Below, in pieces: positions 20,601 to 28,420 of a stretch of 64,000 bases of DNA. The position numbers were made by a program, and so were the translations under genes. Origin of the DNA: Metellina segmentata. Lineage: Eukaryota > Arthropoda > Arachnida > Araneae > Tetragnathidae. Within the stretch, counting starts at the first letter, position 1; each line of letters starts with the position of its first letter. The notes under the pieces are model-generated. The model worked only from the letters and a program-made list of their open reading frames with translations. It had not been told where the DNA came from and made no database searches. The stretch covers positions 123,102,486-123,166,485 of the forward strand of contig OX375879.1 of assembly GCA_947359465.1 (NCBI GenBank). The letters run 5' to 3'.

Positions 20601-22971
20601 CAAAAATGTCTAGATAAAAGCAGCAGTGGAAAGACATTAATTTATTTATAAAACAAGTTAATTTCATTAAAAGCCTCTAAATGGGTTGAAATCTCTACTA
20701 TTAATTATAAAAGGAAGCTAGGTTTGTCTGATGCAAAATCCTGACGATTCTATGGCACTTACAGCAATGAGATTTGGCACGCAGGTAGTCCAAAATGTTT
20801 GCAATTTTTGAGTCGTGACAAATTTCAAAATTTAATCTAGAACATTTTTTAATGAATTTAATCATTATCGAATACTACAGCATAGAAGAGAGTTCTAAAT
20901 TTATTGATTTCTAAATCTAATCGGGTTCTAAATTTATTGTTTTCGTTTCCGGTGCACAGATAAATAATTTTTCTGCCAGACGGTAAAAAAAAATCTTTTA
21001 ACTGTTGTCAATTCGGTTTTTTTTCTATCTCTTAGACTGTTAAAGATAGAGTAAAAATTTCAGCAGATTTTAAATCTGCGGAAAATGTCACTTTAGATCC
21101 ATACCTAAAAATATGATTTTCTTAACATAAATAACTTTTAAATTGAATATATCTTTTATATTTTCGCACGAGATTGTGACGTCACGGTAACTTTCCCTTT
21201 CCAAAAATAAACAGACTGCATTTCGCGCACTTCGCATAAAAAAAAAAACGATTACATTTCCTACCTCTTTCAGTAGAGAGCAAAAAATAAAAAACATCTT
21301 GAGAGGCATTGTTTAGTCCTTTTTCGTAAAAGTGGATTCGTTAAAGATAGATTAAAAATTTCAACGGATTTGAAATGTGGGGAAAATGTTACACCATAAT
21401 GATACCATATATCACGGGCATGGGTTAGCCATGCAGTGGCTAGTGTATCATATTTTATAAAACATCTTACTGATATGATGTATTAAGTGATACATAGACT
21501 ATATTTGTCCAATCCAATGGTCATCTCTCTTTATAATGGTTTGTACAATTACAGAATCAAAGATGTCACAATTAATTGGAAAATTTCCTAGTGACTTATT
21601 ACTTTAACTACTTACATTTTAAAATATAAGAAATTTGCAGGTATTTTAAACATGTCTTGAAATGCAGAGAAGACCAATAAAGTAGGCAGTAGCCACTACA
21701 TCACGCATATGAAATACTTTGTTAAATTGTTAGATTAAGCTGAACTATTGTTTTTGCTAGGTGAATTCATACTTAGGTATTGGTATTACACTCTACAGTA
21801 ATTTTCTAAGCTGTCAGTCAGCTAAATCTGTTCAAAGTTGGACTTTTGCTAAAAGCAACAAACTGTGTATGGGACCACAAGAGCCATATTTGGCCATTTT
21901 GCACTAGATACAAGATATACAACAGCAGGTAATGGACACATACATAAGGAAAGCTCCACTGACACAGAATAAATACTATTAGCCCCACTGGATGTGGGTT
22001 AGGAAGATAATTTGTCTCACTGGAACAACACAACCTCTGTATTTGGGATGTCTGCACCTATGTGAAATTTGTACCCTTCCAAAGGATGATCCTATCACGA
22101 TTCCAATGTGAAACTTTCAGAGGAATAGATAAGGTAATATAATAGTAAAGTACTATTGTAAATTTTTTCAAAATTTCAAATTTTTGGGTTGTGTCAAAAC
22201 GATCACATCTGGCTAAAATGTGCTGGATACAAGATGAGCAATGTCAAACAATGGACATACATGTTATGAAAGTTTAGCATGATATAGGAGAGAACTGATA
22301 CAGGAGAGAAATATACTCAGGGTAAGTAGTAGTCAACAGAAATAATACCTGTACAACCAACAAATCAGATTACAAATACCTACAGAAATTACAATTTTCA
22401 AAACTATTAAAATTGAATTTGTACAAATGTTTGCTTGCCCATAAATTAGAAAAAACAATATTATGCAGAAAAACTAAAAAATAATTTAATCTGAAAATAA
22501 CAACAATGACCCCATTGCTCTGTTTAGTCACCACACACATACATACAAAAAAACTACATTTAAGTACCTTTTTACAATAAAAGGGGGAAATGCTTAGGTG
22601 CCATTGATGCATCTAGTAGGCACATACTAATTGTGGTACCATATTTTGAGCTCCTAACATCGAAGACTTATTATAGTATTTTCAGATCCCCAAATTTTAT
22701 CCCTTCAAAATCTACAGTTGATAATTTTTAAATTAATGAGAATAGACTTCAATGATTTTTAAAATAAGAGAATTATACTGTACTCCAAATGGATTTTCAT
22801 TTGAGATTCGTATCCTTCTCCAAGAACTTGTCCTTGTTCGTCAACAACAGCCGCTGCAGTGTCATCGCAACTGGTTTCGATACCTAAAACAAGTTTCCTT
22901 GAGGTTGACAATTTTCGAAATTTTAAGCTCGAGAGACGAATGCTTGAAAGAATATTTCGAATCAACATCAT
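5485..22971 (-). CDS. OSGEPL1: Mitochondrial tRNA N6-adenosine threonylcarbamoyltransferase (OSGEPL1/Qri7), 5' five exons
   Basis: This host gene encodes the Kae1/TsaD-family enzyme that transfers the threonylcarbamoyl group to A37 of ANN-decoding tRNAs in mitochondria. Coding exons: 22971-22784, 19173-19074, 14965-14808, 9360-9231, 5689-5485. All junctions are GT/AG and phases match (781 nt, 260 codons plus one base). The N-terminus (MMLIRNILSS..., Arg/Ser-rich, no acidic residues for about 26 residues) fits a mitochondrial presequence. Family marks follow: GIETSCDDTAAAV, the metal-binding IHHMEAH, the nucleotide-binding ASGGHCQLALV, MSGGRAIE and NCDFSFSGF. Human OSGEPL1 is about 414 residues, so roughly 150 C-terminal residues are absent and expected left of the window. 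The choice of OSGEPL1 over cytosolic OSGEP rests on the presequence and on closer match to the mitochondrial form. No frameshift or stop was seen. Confidence 0.92.
6115..8727. mobile_element. Helitron-like segment with two outward CTAG ends
   Basis: The left edge reads CTAGGGGGCCCGCCCCC followed by clusters of GCTTCGC. The right edge, read in reverse, starts CTAGGGGGCTCCACCCC followed by the same GC clusters. Both look like Helitron 3' termini (hairpin plus CTAG, flanked by A/T). They face outward, so this is either two elements or an inverted arrangement. The 8480-8700 segment is homologous in reverse to 19975-20280, 38200-38370 and 40090-40330. No Rep/helicase coding was found, so it is non-autonomous. 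Confidence 0.5.
6451..6644. mobile_element. 194-bp MITE with about 25-bp perfect terminal inverted repeats
   Basis: The left end GGTGGAGTGGTCGTTCACGG (continuing TAAGA) is matched exactly in reverse at the right end (6620-6644). Pseudo-symmetric GGCGA/TCGCC motifs lie inside. The target duplication is not clear. It is inserted inside the Helitron-like segment and no transposase is present. Confidence 0.7.
9231..9360 (-). CDS. OSGEPL1: OSGEPL1 exon 4 (SGGH nucleotide-binding loop)
   Basis: A 130-nt exon. The acceptor is TTATTTTCAG and the donor AAA|GTAATG. It encodes FPFICLLASGGHCQLALVKG, then LLLGNSQHNSPGEVLDK. SGGH is the conserved nucleotide-binding loop and PGE..DK the expected continuation. 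It joins exon 5 as LDK|IARRL. Confidence 0.92.
9887..10188. mobile_element. 302-bp TIR element, family GGTACAGCT, with 8-bp target duplication
   Basis: The ends are imperfect inverted repeats of about 60 bp: left GGTAAAGCCTGTCTACG, right in reverse GGTACAGCTTCAGTCTG, both leading to TTATAGC, AACGG, TTGGCGC and T-runs. The flanks are a perfect 8-bp direct repeat CCTGTTTT (9879-9886 and 10189-10196). An 8-bp duplication fits hAT-type integration, but the termini are not classic hAT. No coding sequence. A second larger copy is at 23306-25787. Confidence 0.75.
10400..10480. repeat. Partial copy of the GGTACAGCT TIR family
   Basis: TAGCTGCAGTCTACG, then GCCTTGGCGCACTTCTAAAG, matches the terminal region of the elements at 9887 and 23306. 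A second end was not located with confidence. Confidence 0.5.
11275..11350 (+). repeat. Repeat family R, copy 1 (partial)
   Basis: CTAGGGTATCTCAGGGTTGTG followed by a TGTTTAC..GTAAACACCCCACAGGG pattern. The same block recurs at 13500, 15720 and 53480. No coding sense. The family is unidentified. Confidence 0.5.
11500..11875 (+). mobile_element. Helitron-like family B, copy 1
   Basis: It starts near a TTACTATCATGAAAAGAAAT segment, then AATCTATGACGCTTACAATA and AATTTGGCACACAGGTA, and ends near CACCAGGGGTTGGTGAGCAG. The same order of blocks is seen at 17990-18835, and partial copies lie at 20695, 40790 (reverse) and 42062. The GGGGTTGGCGAGC-type end resembles Helitron 3' regions. Non-coding. 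Confidence 0.45.
12578..12680 (-). repeat. Degraded SINE fragment
   Basis: On the minus strand it retains the central SINE block (GTGAGGAC, CACCCCACTCTCCAAACTTTC on the plus strand) shared with the copies at 46733 and 59115. The tRNA head is lost. Confidence 0.5.
13410..13615 (+). repeat. Repeat family R, copy 2
   Basis: GAGCCATATTTAGCTGAGCTG, then ACACAAGACAGACAATGTCAA, then GTTTACCAGAGGCAGAATGCC. The same blocks recur at 15625, 21868, 22195 and, in part, 53475. Confidence 0.5.
13681..14362. mobile_element. TTAA-flanked element (piggyBac-like MITE)
   Basis: The left end TTAAGGCATCTGACTACG is mirrored at the right by CTTAATCAGACACCTTAA (14345-14362). Target TTAA on both sides and GG(C/T)(A/G)TCTGA(C/T)TA termini fit a piggyBac-type insertion. 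Non-coding. Its right half is included in the 245-bp tandem duplication. Confidence 0.5.
14151..14639. repeat. 245-bp tandem duplication, two near-identical units
   Basis: Units 14151-14395 and 14396-14639 both begin CATATGAAGACCACGCAAAA and end TTTTAATTGTAA. By eye they differ at a single T/A site in a homopolymer-like stretch, which points to a very recent duplication or an assembly artefact. Confidence 0.9.
14808..14965 (-). CDS. OSGEPL1: OSGEPL1 exon 3 (metal-binding motif)
   Basis: A 158-nt exon: 52 codons plus two bases. The acceptor is TTTTTTAG and the donor GA|GTAAGG. It encodes EVSAIAVTTKPGL, then GSLLVGIDYAKKLA, and PIHHMEAHALTARL, which contains the His-x3-His metal-binding motif of Kae1/TsaD enzymes. 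Confidence 0.92.
15625..15800 (+). repeat. Repeat family R, copy 3
   Basis: GGGCCATATATGCCTAAGCTG, then ACACAAGATAATGTCAAGTA, CTAGGGTATCCTGGGGTCAT and TTTACCAGGCAGTAAACCCC. This is the most complete copy, linking the two blocks found separately elsewhere. Confidence 0.55.
16018..17815 (-). pseudogene. I-like LINE ORF2 fragment (reverse transcriptase C-part, RNase H)
   Basis: The minus-strand reading in order: reverse transcriptase palm with RRQGSSMGPMLWNIYVNGF and the FTDDIVIM active-site block (17813-17460); a thumb-like region with frameshifts; then RNase H at about 17010-16650 with IFTDGSKKEGKVGSGLVVY, ELIAIDRAI and ITDSRSVLMAL supplying its acidic residues; then a post-RNase H region with FIAGHDVFGQHQKRL and CGEGIQSFDHVI. 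Several stops and frame changes make it non-functional. The endonuclease and ORF1 are missing, so it is 5' truncated, as usual for LINE copies. RNase H together with FTDD places it in the I/R1-like group. It lies in an OSGEPL1 intron in the same orientation as the gene. Confidence 0.85.
17990..18835 (+). mobile_element. Helitron-like family B, copy 2 (longest)
   Basis: It begins near CTACTATTATAATAGGAAGTG, has the ATGGCACTTACAATAGTGAA and TTTAGCACACAG blocks, an inner TTTAAAATCTGCAGAAATTT block, and ends near CACCGGGGGTTGGCGAGCG. It is roughly twice as long as copy 1, so either copy 1 is deleted or this copy has an insertion around 18400-18720. Non-coding. Confidence 0.5.
19074..19173 (-). 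CDS. OSGEPL1: OSGEPL1 exon 2
   Basis: A 100-nt exon (one base finishing a split codon plus 33 codons). The acceptor is CTTTACAG and the donor GAG|GTTGGT. It encodes NGGVIPHIAVHFHKENI and continues to SQIELE, matching the conserved stretch between the ETSCDD and HHMEAH motifs in this family. Confidence 0.9.
19409..20290 (-). mobile_element. Helitron-like non-autonomous element with internal tandem repeats
   Basis: The plus-strand edge TTAGGGGGCTCCGCC reads CTAA preceded by a GC-rich hairpin on the minus strand, as at a Helitron 3' end. Inside are about three tandem units of roughly 180 bp, each with an AAC(T)TTTTGA..ATCGAATTTATTTATTAACC block and an ATGACAGTTTTA block. A tail (19975-20280) is shared with 8480-8700 and 40020-40330. 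No protein. Confidence 0.55.
20695..21420 (+). mobile_element. Helitron-like family B, copy 3
   Basis: It carries CTATGGCACTTACAGCAATG and GATTTGGCACGCAGGTAGTC, then an inner AATTTCAGCAGATTTTAAATC block. A second degraded copy of the inner block lies at about 21340-21400. Non-coding. Confidence 0.45.
21868..22290 (+). repeat. Repeat family R, copies 4 and 5 (partial)
   Basis: Two copies of the first block: ACAAGAGCCATATTTGGCCA with ACAAGATATACAACAGCAGG (21868-22010), and ACATCTGGCTAAAATGTGCT with ACAAGATGAGCAATGTCAAA (22195-22290). Confidence 0.45.
22784..22971 (-). CDS. OSGEPL1: OSGEPL1 exon 1 (mitochondrial presequence and GIETSCDD motif)
   Basis: The exon holds 62 codons plus two bases. 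The first ATG is at 22971-22969; a second Met codon follows at once, so the start could be either. It carries the Arg/Ser-rich presequence, then KLVLGIETSCDDTAAAV, the first conserved block of the family, and ends in KIHLE. The donor is GGA|GTACAG. Joining to exon 2 gives HLENGGVIPH, the expected family sequence. Confidence 0.9.
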
Positions 22972-23305
22972 CTCAAATTCAAAAAAATTTCAATGACTAC
23001 GGAAAATTGTCAGAAGTTTTGATAAATGTTTCAGAGATGAAATGATATGAAAATGAATGAATTGTTCCGAATGGTTATAAAAGCATCCGAAAAATGTTTA
23101 TTCAAATGCATCAAAAGGTTCGCGCGTAACTACAAAAGTTCATAACATAAAAATAAAGCATGTATACAAACACAAAGAATAAAGATACATAAATAAAGAA
23201 TGGTTTCAGTTCAGTTCCTGTTTTAAGCTTTTAAATTCACGCAGAGAAGTAAAAGACAGAGGGTCCACTAAATGCATAATACAGAGCGCCCTCGGTGGGG
23301 TTCAG
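22972..23305. other. Upstream flank of OSGEPL1 (possible 5' UTR and promoter)
   Basis: A 334-bp stretch between the OSGEPL1 start codon and the next transposon. It is AT-rich with no clear TATA or initiator on the minus strand. No divergent gene was recognised. The transposon border only about 330 bp upstream means any promoter must be compact or TE-derived. Confidence 0.35.
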
Positions 23306-23742
23306 GAAACAGCTACACTCTACGTTAATGAGCGATGGCAACGGCCTTGGCGATTTTTTTTTTGTCGCATTTCTAAAGTCGCCAAGGAAATAATTATTTC
23401 CTAAGTCTTTTTCTATCAAAAATTTTTATCTTTTTACAACACACTTTTTAAACACTTTTCAGAACGTTTTAAAAAGTATATTTTTTAAAAACTTTCACAA
23501 AAAGTAGTAAGTTTAAGCACATATCAAAACACATTTGTGAACCAGCACAGAAACTAAGCTACGAATGTTGGGTAAGAACAACCTGAAACTTATCAATTAC
23601 ACTAAATACAGTGGGCATGTTGAAAAAGAAAAAGATTTACAAGAAATAGTACAACCTGATACCGTCAGAATTCTTTCGTAAGAAAATAATGAAAACGAAT
23701 TTGGTCAAAAAAACAAACCTCTTAATCCTTTCGTGAAAACTA

Positions 23743-25149
23743 CACTGCTGGCCACCGTAAATGCAACACCCTGAAGGATGCATGCAAATAATTTGAAATT
23801 TACAACATGTATTAACGCAGGTGAGATATGCAAATGATTAGAATTTCAGAGCAGACGCACATCACGCGCGCCTGTGGCGCCACTTCAAACCGCTATTTAA
23901 GGCTTGGAGATTTCGACGATTTCAAGTACGGCAATTGTGTTTTTCTTGTGGTTAAAAAAAAAAACATCAATTATGCCTCGTAGAAAACAGCGATCATCTT
24001 TTGATCAAGTATCCGAGTTCGACAGAGGAAGGATAGTGGCCTACCGAGATTGTGGATTATCTTTCAGGGAAATCGGTAGTCGTGTTGGACGAAACCAAAC
24101 AACTGTAATGCGGATGTGTGATCGTTGGATGCAGGAGGGTACGACGGACCGACGTGTTCGATCACACCCACCTCAGTGCACCACTTCACGTGATGACAGG
24201 CATATTGTGCGTATGGCAGTGACGGATCGCTCAGCAACATCACGAACCATAGCACAACACATTCAGTCTGCAACGCATCATCCAGTGTCTGCGCGTACCC
24301 TACGACGCCGTTTACAGAAGAGTGGTCTGTCCGCAAGACGTCCATTGCTTCGTCTACCCTCGACGCAGAACCACGGACGTCTCCGCCGAAAATGGTGCGA
24401 TGAATGAAGGATGTGGACGGCATAAAGGGATGAAATTGTCTTTACTGACGAGTCACTCTTCTGTCTGCAACACCACGATGGTCGGATTCGAGTCTGGAGA
24501 CACAGTGGAAAAAGTATGCTGAACAGCTGCGTTATGCACCGCCACACTGGTCCTGCATAGGGTATTATGGTATGGGGCGGTATTGAATATTACTCTCGCT
24601 CTCCTCTAGTACGCATTGCCGGTACTTTAAACAGCCAGAGCTACATCTCCGAGGTGTTGGAGCCAGTTGTCCTTCCTTACCTTCAGGGCTTGCCCACAGC
24701 CATATTTCAACAGGATAATGAGCGACCACACGTGGCACGCATTGTCCAAGGGTTCTTTGTCAATCGCCAGATTGAAATGCTTCCCTGGCCAGCTCGCTCT
24801 CCGGATCTTTCGCCGATAGAAAACATGTGGTCCATGGTTGCTCAACGATTGACCCAGATTACATCCCCAGCTGCCACACTAGACCAACTTTGGCAACGTG
24901 TGGAAGCTGCTTGGTCTGCTGTACCCCAAGAACACATCCAAAGTCTCTTTGAATCAATGTCGAGGCGTGTGGCAGCGGTGATCTCCAACAATGGCGGCTA
25001 CTTTGGCTACTGATTTTGGCAGGAACCACACTTCACAGAAGTCTATAAATTTTATCATTTGATATTTGGTCAACATATTACCTACAAAATAAATTTTGTT
25101 GTGATACCTCTTGTCTTTCTTGGTGTTACAATTTGGGTGGCCAGCTGTG
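23743..25149 (+). mobile_element. Tc1-family DNA transposon, 1407 bp, TA target
   Basis: Terminal repeats CACTGCTGGCCACCGTAAAT (left) and, in reverse, CACAGCTGGCCACCCAAATT (right) are flanked by TA at 23741-23742 and 25150-25151. It carries one transposase gene with stops. It is inserted inside the TIR element at 23306-25787. Confidence 0.88.
23973..25013 (+). pseudogene. Tc1-like DD34E transposase with three in-frame stops
   Basis: This would be a 346-residue cut-and-paste transposase if open. The start ATG at 23973 gives MPRRKQRSSFDQVSEFDRGR, a paired-type helix-turn-helix start. The catalytic triad is recognisable as TDES, FQQDN and SPIENMW, and the protein ends in NNGGYFGY just before TGA 25011-25013. 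The frame is continuous end to end but carries TGA 24405-24407, TAA 24423-24425 and TAG 24558-24560, so it is inactive by point mutation rather than by indel. A second Tc1 relic of a different subfamily lies at 44650-45936. Confidence 0.92.
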
Positions 25150-25934
25150 TATTATTGTTTAAATTCGATCTAAATCTTTTTCTTTAATAAATGACAATGG
25201 AACTAAACGAAAATCTTTTTAATTAACAGCGATAAGAACAGTATACAAAAGAGAGAGAGAGAGAGAGAGAACTATATCAATATTTTTCACTAGAAAAGTC
25301 AGAACACCATCACTGTTGCCACAAACATTTTCCTTAAAAAACATGTTAAATTAAAGTCACTAGTAAACAAAAGTCACAACCATTGAGTCTGTTCACTTTC
25401 TTCAACAATTATTCTATTACTATTACGTAAAATAAAAATTCCCCAACTGTCGAAATGCAAATAAATGGACCTATGGTATCACAGAAAACGATTTAAAAGG
25501 ACCAATGCAATCGAAGGATATTTTAAAAACAAAATTACCAATAGGAGAAAAGAAAAAATTTCAAACGAATCAATGAAATCAAACGACTTTAACGCATTTT
25601 GGAAGAACTTTCTAGAATAATCAAAATGAAAATTGAAAGTTTCCGTTTGCCGTGGTTGTCATGAAGACAACAACAACCGTAACGAAAGATGGGTTTCCTT
25701 AATTTATCGTAACTCGCTACTAGAAGTGCGCCAAAAAAAATCGCCAAGCCGTTACCATCACTCATAAACGTAGAGTGTAGCTGTACCGGGTTCAGTTGTC
25801 CCAAATTGTGGGCGGAGTTTGACATGCTTCATTCAGAGCGGTAGCCATTTTCTAATCGCAAACATTAGAAGCGTCACCCATCCAGCTGAAGAGTCTTTGC
25901 AGCACATTTTAATAATATTTTAAAACTGTTCTAT

Positions 25935-26005
25935 CCATCAACAGTTAAGGTCGATCCCCGACCAACACCAACAGCTAGTTGTCTTGCTCCAGTGCGACGT
26001 CAATT
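25935..26005 (+). repeat. SINE 3' end fragment
   Basis: GGTCGATCCCCGACCAACAC, GTTGTCTTGCTCCAGTGCGA, CGTCAATTAAAAATTA matches the 3' end of the SINE copies near 59000 and 60500. Head and centre are missing. Confidence 0.5.
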
Positions 26006-26255
26006 AAAAATTATCCCTACATAGGAAAGCCGTTTTTCAAGTTTACCGCTTACGTCGCTTTTGTTTTTCATAATTATATATTCATCACTTAAAAACAACA
26101 AATGTGAACTATGTGCTATTTTAAAATTCATTCTACAATCGTTAAATTAATTACACATTCAATTTAAATCCCAATTGATGGAAGAAAAAATGAAATCGTT
26201 CTATCTAGTGTTTAAAACTATTCGCTTAAGAAAATTAATTTTCAACAATCTTTCA

Positions 26256-26515
26256 GTGTTAGTTTGTAGATCGAAAAGTTCCAGGTTCGAATGCGGGTCC
26301 GGGCAAGTATGTTTGTAAGCGTATGGTGTAGAGGCGGCTGGTGCACCTTAAATCTGTCGTGGCCGAAAGTCCTCACGTTGGGTTGGTATGGAAGTTTGGA
26401 GAGTAGGGTGCCAGCTCAGGTGCTGCTTCGTCATCTGACCGTGGTTCAAAATTACGATGTGTAGTCCTCGAATCTATCCCTTAAGGGATTGACTTGTGTC
26501 TGCCGCCAGTAATGA
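26256..26515 (+). mobile_element. SINE copy, 5' part degraded
   Basis: It keeps the B box (CCAGGTTCGAATGCGGGTC) and the full central block (TGGTGTAGAGGCGGCTGGTG, GTCCTCACGTTGGGTTGG, GTGCCAGCTCAGGTG). The A-box half of the tRNA head and the TTACCA tail are decayed. Confidence 0.8.
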
Positions 26516-27092
26516 ACCGTCCATTTGGCTATATGCCCACTCTGGCTCTTAGGAGCTAGCAAACTGCGCAAAGTGAAAGGATAAACTTCAATGGCGACCA
26601 TAAATTGCCAAAAAATAGTAGTCCTTTTAGATAGAAAGAAGAGTTCAAGTTAGTGATAGGTATGGGAGGTATTCCTCCGTGTTCTCGCCTTTTCAAAATC
26701 TTGTTTTCATTTCGTACTCTCGACTCAAATGTGGGATCAGATGTAAAAAACTTCATATTCGCACAAAACAACAAACGAATTGAATAATTAAACGAAAGGG
26801 GAAAATGTATTCTACTGTTTTATCCATCTTTTTTTTGACGAGATGAATAGAACTTTGAAAGCATTCAACTTGATTTGTGATATTTGAATTTTTGAAAACA
26901 AAAATGAATACACTCAGATATTTTCTTTGGGAGTGGATGCAAATTGATCATCTAAATACTAATAAATTCATTTCTAGAGAATAATTCCATGTCAAAAATT
27001 TCATAATCGATCTGCTTCAATAGTCACTTGGGCAAATTTTTTGTTGCAGTAAAAAGGGGAAAAGTTGCATTTACCATTCCCTAAAGTTGCAT
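26516..27092. other. Flank of the complete gypsy element, unclassified
   Basis: No gene. AT-rich, with GTTGCATTTA motifs near 27052 and 27085 that recur on the far side of the gypsy insertion (33841, 33968), so the two flanks were one repeat-bearing tract before insertion. Confidence 0.4.
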
Positions 27093-27403
27093 TGTGACCG
27101 TGTGCTGAGAAATTCCTCCTTGAAGCGGGCGAACAAGCGACAAACTCTCATTACACTCACAAACATTTATTAATCTAATTTACATTACGTGAACACAACA
27201 TATATACTATTAACAGAACCTTTCATAACTACCCGACATAACGGACGCTACGACGCGTCTTCATTCTACGCCGCCGATATACTCCCTGACCTCCTTAGGG
27301 TGTCCTTGATCGGAGCAGGGGTGAGATTTAGTTTTGGTTCTCACTTTTAGTTCGGAGGTTTATAGCTCTGCAGCTGACGATGCGCTATAGTTCACTTGTT
27401 ACA
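27093..27403 (-). repeat. 3' LTR of the complete gypsy element
   Basis: On the plus strand it starts TGTGACCGTG and ends CTTGTTACA. It matches 32977-33287 over all 311 positions by eye. The preceding GCAT is the target duplication. Confidence 0.95.
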
Positions 27404-28420
27404 GTCTCCCCCCCTGGCTACGAAGACGTCTCGGCGAGTCGCCAGGAGAAGGGTCAGATGGTTGTCTTGAGTTTTGTCGCACTGTGTTGGATCAGCCTTT
27501 CGGGGTCGACCTCTCCTTCGCAGTGGGGTGATGGGTACGTTTCCATTTTGAGGTGTGTTAAGGCATGGACGTAGAGCAGATGTATGATATGTTCCGACAG
27601 GAATATCAGGAGATTGGGGATTCGCAACAACATAACTTGTTGGAGAACGCTGAGTTAAAATCAAATAGGGTCCGTCTCGGCGAGGTGCAAATTTCGCTGA
27701 CCTTTTCTTAGCTTTGTTGCTCACAGTATGTGAGGTGATCCATACTTGATCTCCAGGTGCGTATTGGGGAACGCTTCTTCTTCCTCGATCAGCATTTTTC
27801 TTTCTCTGATCCTGCTTTTGTTCTACAAGATCTTTTATCTCAGAGGAGATCTTTGCAAATTTCCGTAAATACGGTGTGATCTCAGCAATGAAGTTGTCAT
27901 TGTTGATCACTGACCTTATGTCATGTTGAACATCGTCTAGTGTTTTAAGTTCTCTTCCAAATTGTAAAAAGGCTGCAGTATGAGCAGTGGTGTCACATTT
28001 TGCAGTGTTCAGAGCAAAACGGATAGTTGGGAGTTTTTCTGACCATGTGGTGTGGTCATCACCGACAAGAATGGCAAGTCTTGGTTTTAAATCCCTGTTT
28101 TTCCTTTCTACTGGGTTCGCTTGAGGACAGTAAACTGGAGTAAGAATTTGTGTAACTCCGAGAAGATAGCATACTTGTTGAAGGACAGCACTGACGAATT
28201 GGGATCCGTTATCACTTATGAGACGACGTGGCAGACCGTATCTCAGAAACACTTCCTCTAATAAGGTTACTGCACACTCCTTTGCAGTGGCGTTTTGGAG
28301 AGAGAAAAGCTCCACCCATTTTGTAGAAGTGTCCTCAACAATGAAAATCCATTTCTTTCCATCTGGGGTTTCTGGCAAAGGACCGAAAAGATCGATCGCT
28401 AACGTCTCAAAACGCTGGGA
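27392..28420 (-). CDS. Integrase core and C-terminus of the complete gypsy element
   Basis: This is the continuation of the same reading frame after the stop at 28421-28423. It begins SQRFETLAIDLFGPLPETP and runs about 340 residues to a stop inside the LTR edge (end near 27392). It contains the integrase catalytic triad: Asp in LAIDLFG, Asp in LISDNGSQF and Glu in NPVERKNRDLK. A basic C-terminal domain with GDQVWITSH and GPYLIL follows. The first Met here (28378) lies after the first catalytic Asp, so independent translation would yield an incomplete core. It is therefore the cut-off end of the gag-pol product rather than a separate gene. Confidence 0.9.
   Translation of the reverse strand, partial: SQRFETLAIDLFGPLPETPDGKKWIFIVEDTSTKWVELFSLQNATAKECAVTLLEEVFLRYGLPRRLISDNGSQFVSAVLQQVCYLLGVTQILTPVYCPQANPVERKNRDLKPRLAILVGDDHTTWSEKLPTIRFALNTAKCDTTAHTAAFLQFGRELKTLDDVQHDIRSVINNDNFIAEITPYLRKFAKISSEIKDLVEQKQDQRKKNADRGRRSVPQYAPGDQVWITSHTVSNKAKKRSAKFAPRRDGPYLILTQRSPTSYVVANPQSPDIPVGTYHTSALRPCLNTPQNGNVPITPLRRRGRPRKADPTQCDKTQDNHLTLLLATRRDVFVARGGDCNK
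27404..27416 (-). other. Polypurine tract of the complete gypsy element
   Basis: On the minus strand AGGGGGGGAGAC directly abuts the 3' LTR, as expected for the plus-strand primer. Confidence 0.8.

Larger units (their letters stand above)
19174..22783. other. OSGEPL1 intron 1
   Basis: The intron lies between exons 1 and 2. It holds a Helitron-like repeat with internal tandem units (19409-20290), a Helitron-like B copy (20695-21420) and two repeat-R copies (21868-22010, 22195-22290). Region 22300-22783 is AT-rich with no recognised content. Confidence 0.6.
23306..25787. mobile_element. GGTACAGCT TIR element, large copy, interrupted by a Tc1
   Basis: About 65-bp inverted ends: left GAAACAGCTACACTCTACG, right in reverse GGTACAGCTACACTCTACG, both followed by GATGG, AACGG, TTGGCGA and T-runs. 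The flanks carry an 8-bp direct repeat GGGTTCAG (23298-23305 and 25788-25795). Without the Tc1 at 23743-25149 it is about 1.07 kb. No transposase of its own was seen. A (GA)n microsatellite lies at 25250-25270. Same family as 9887-10188. Confidence 0.75.

Noticed and set aside
27404..27574. Open stretch on the plus strand next to the gypsy LTR
   Set aside because: It is antisense to the C-terminal coding region of the element and has no homology of its own.
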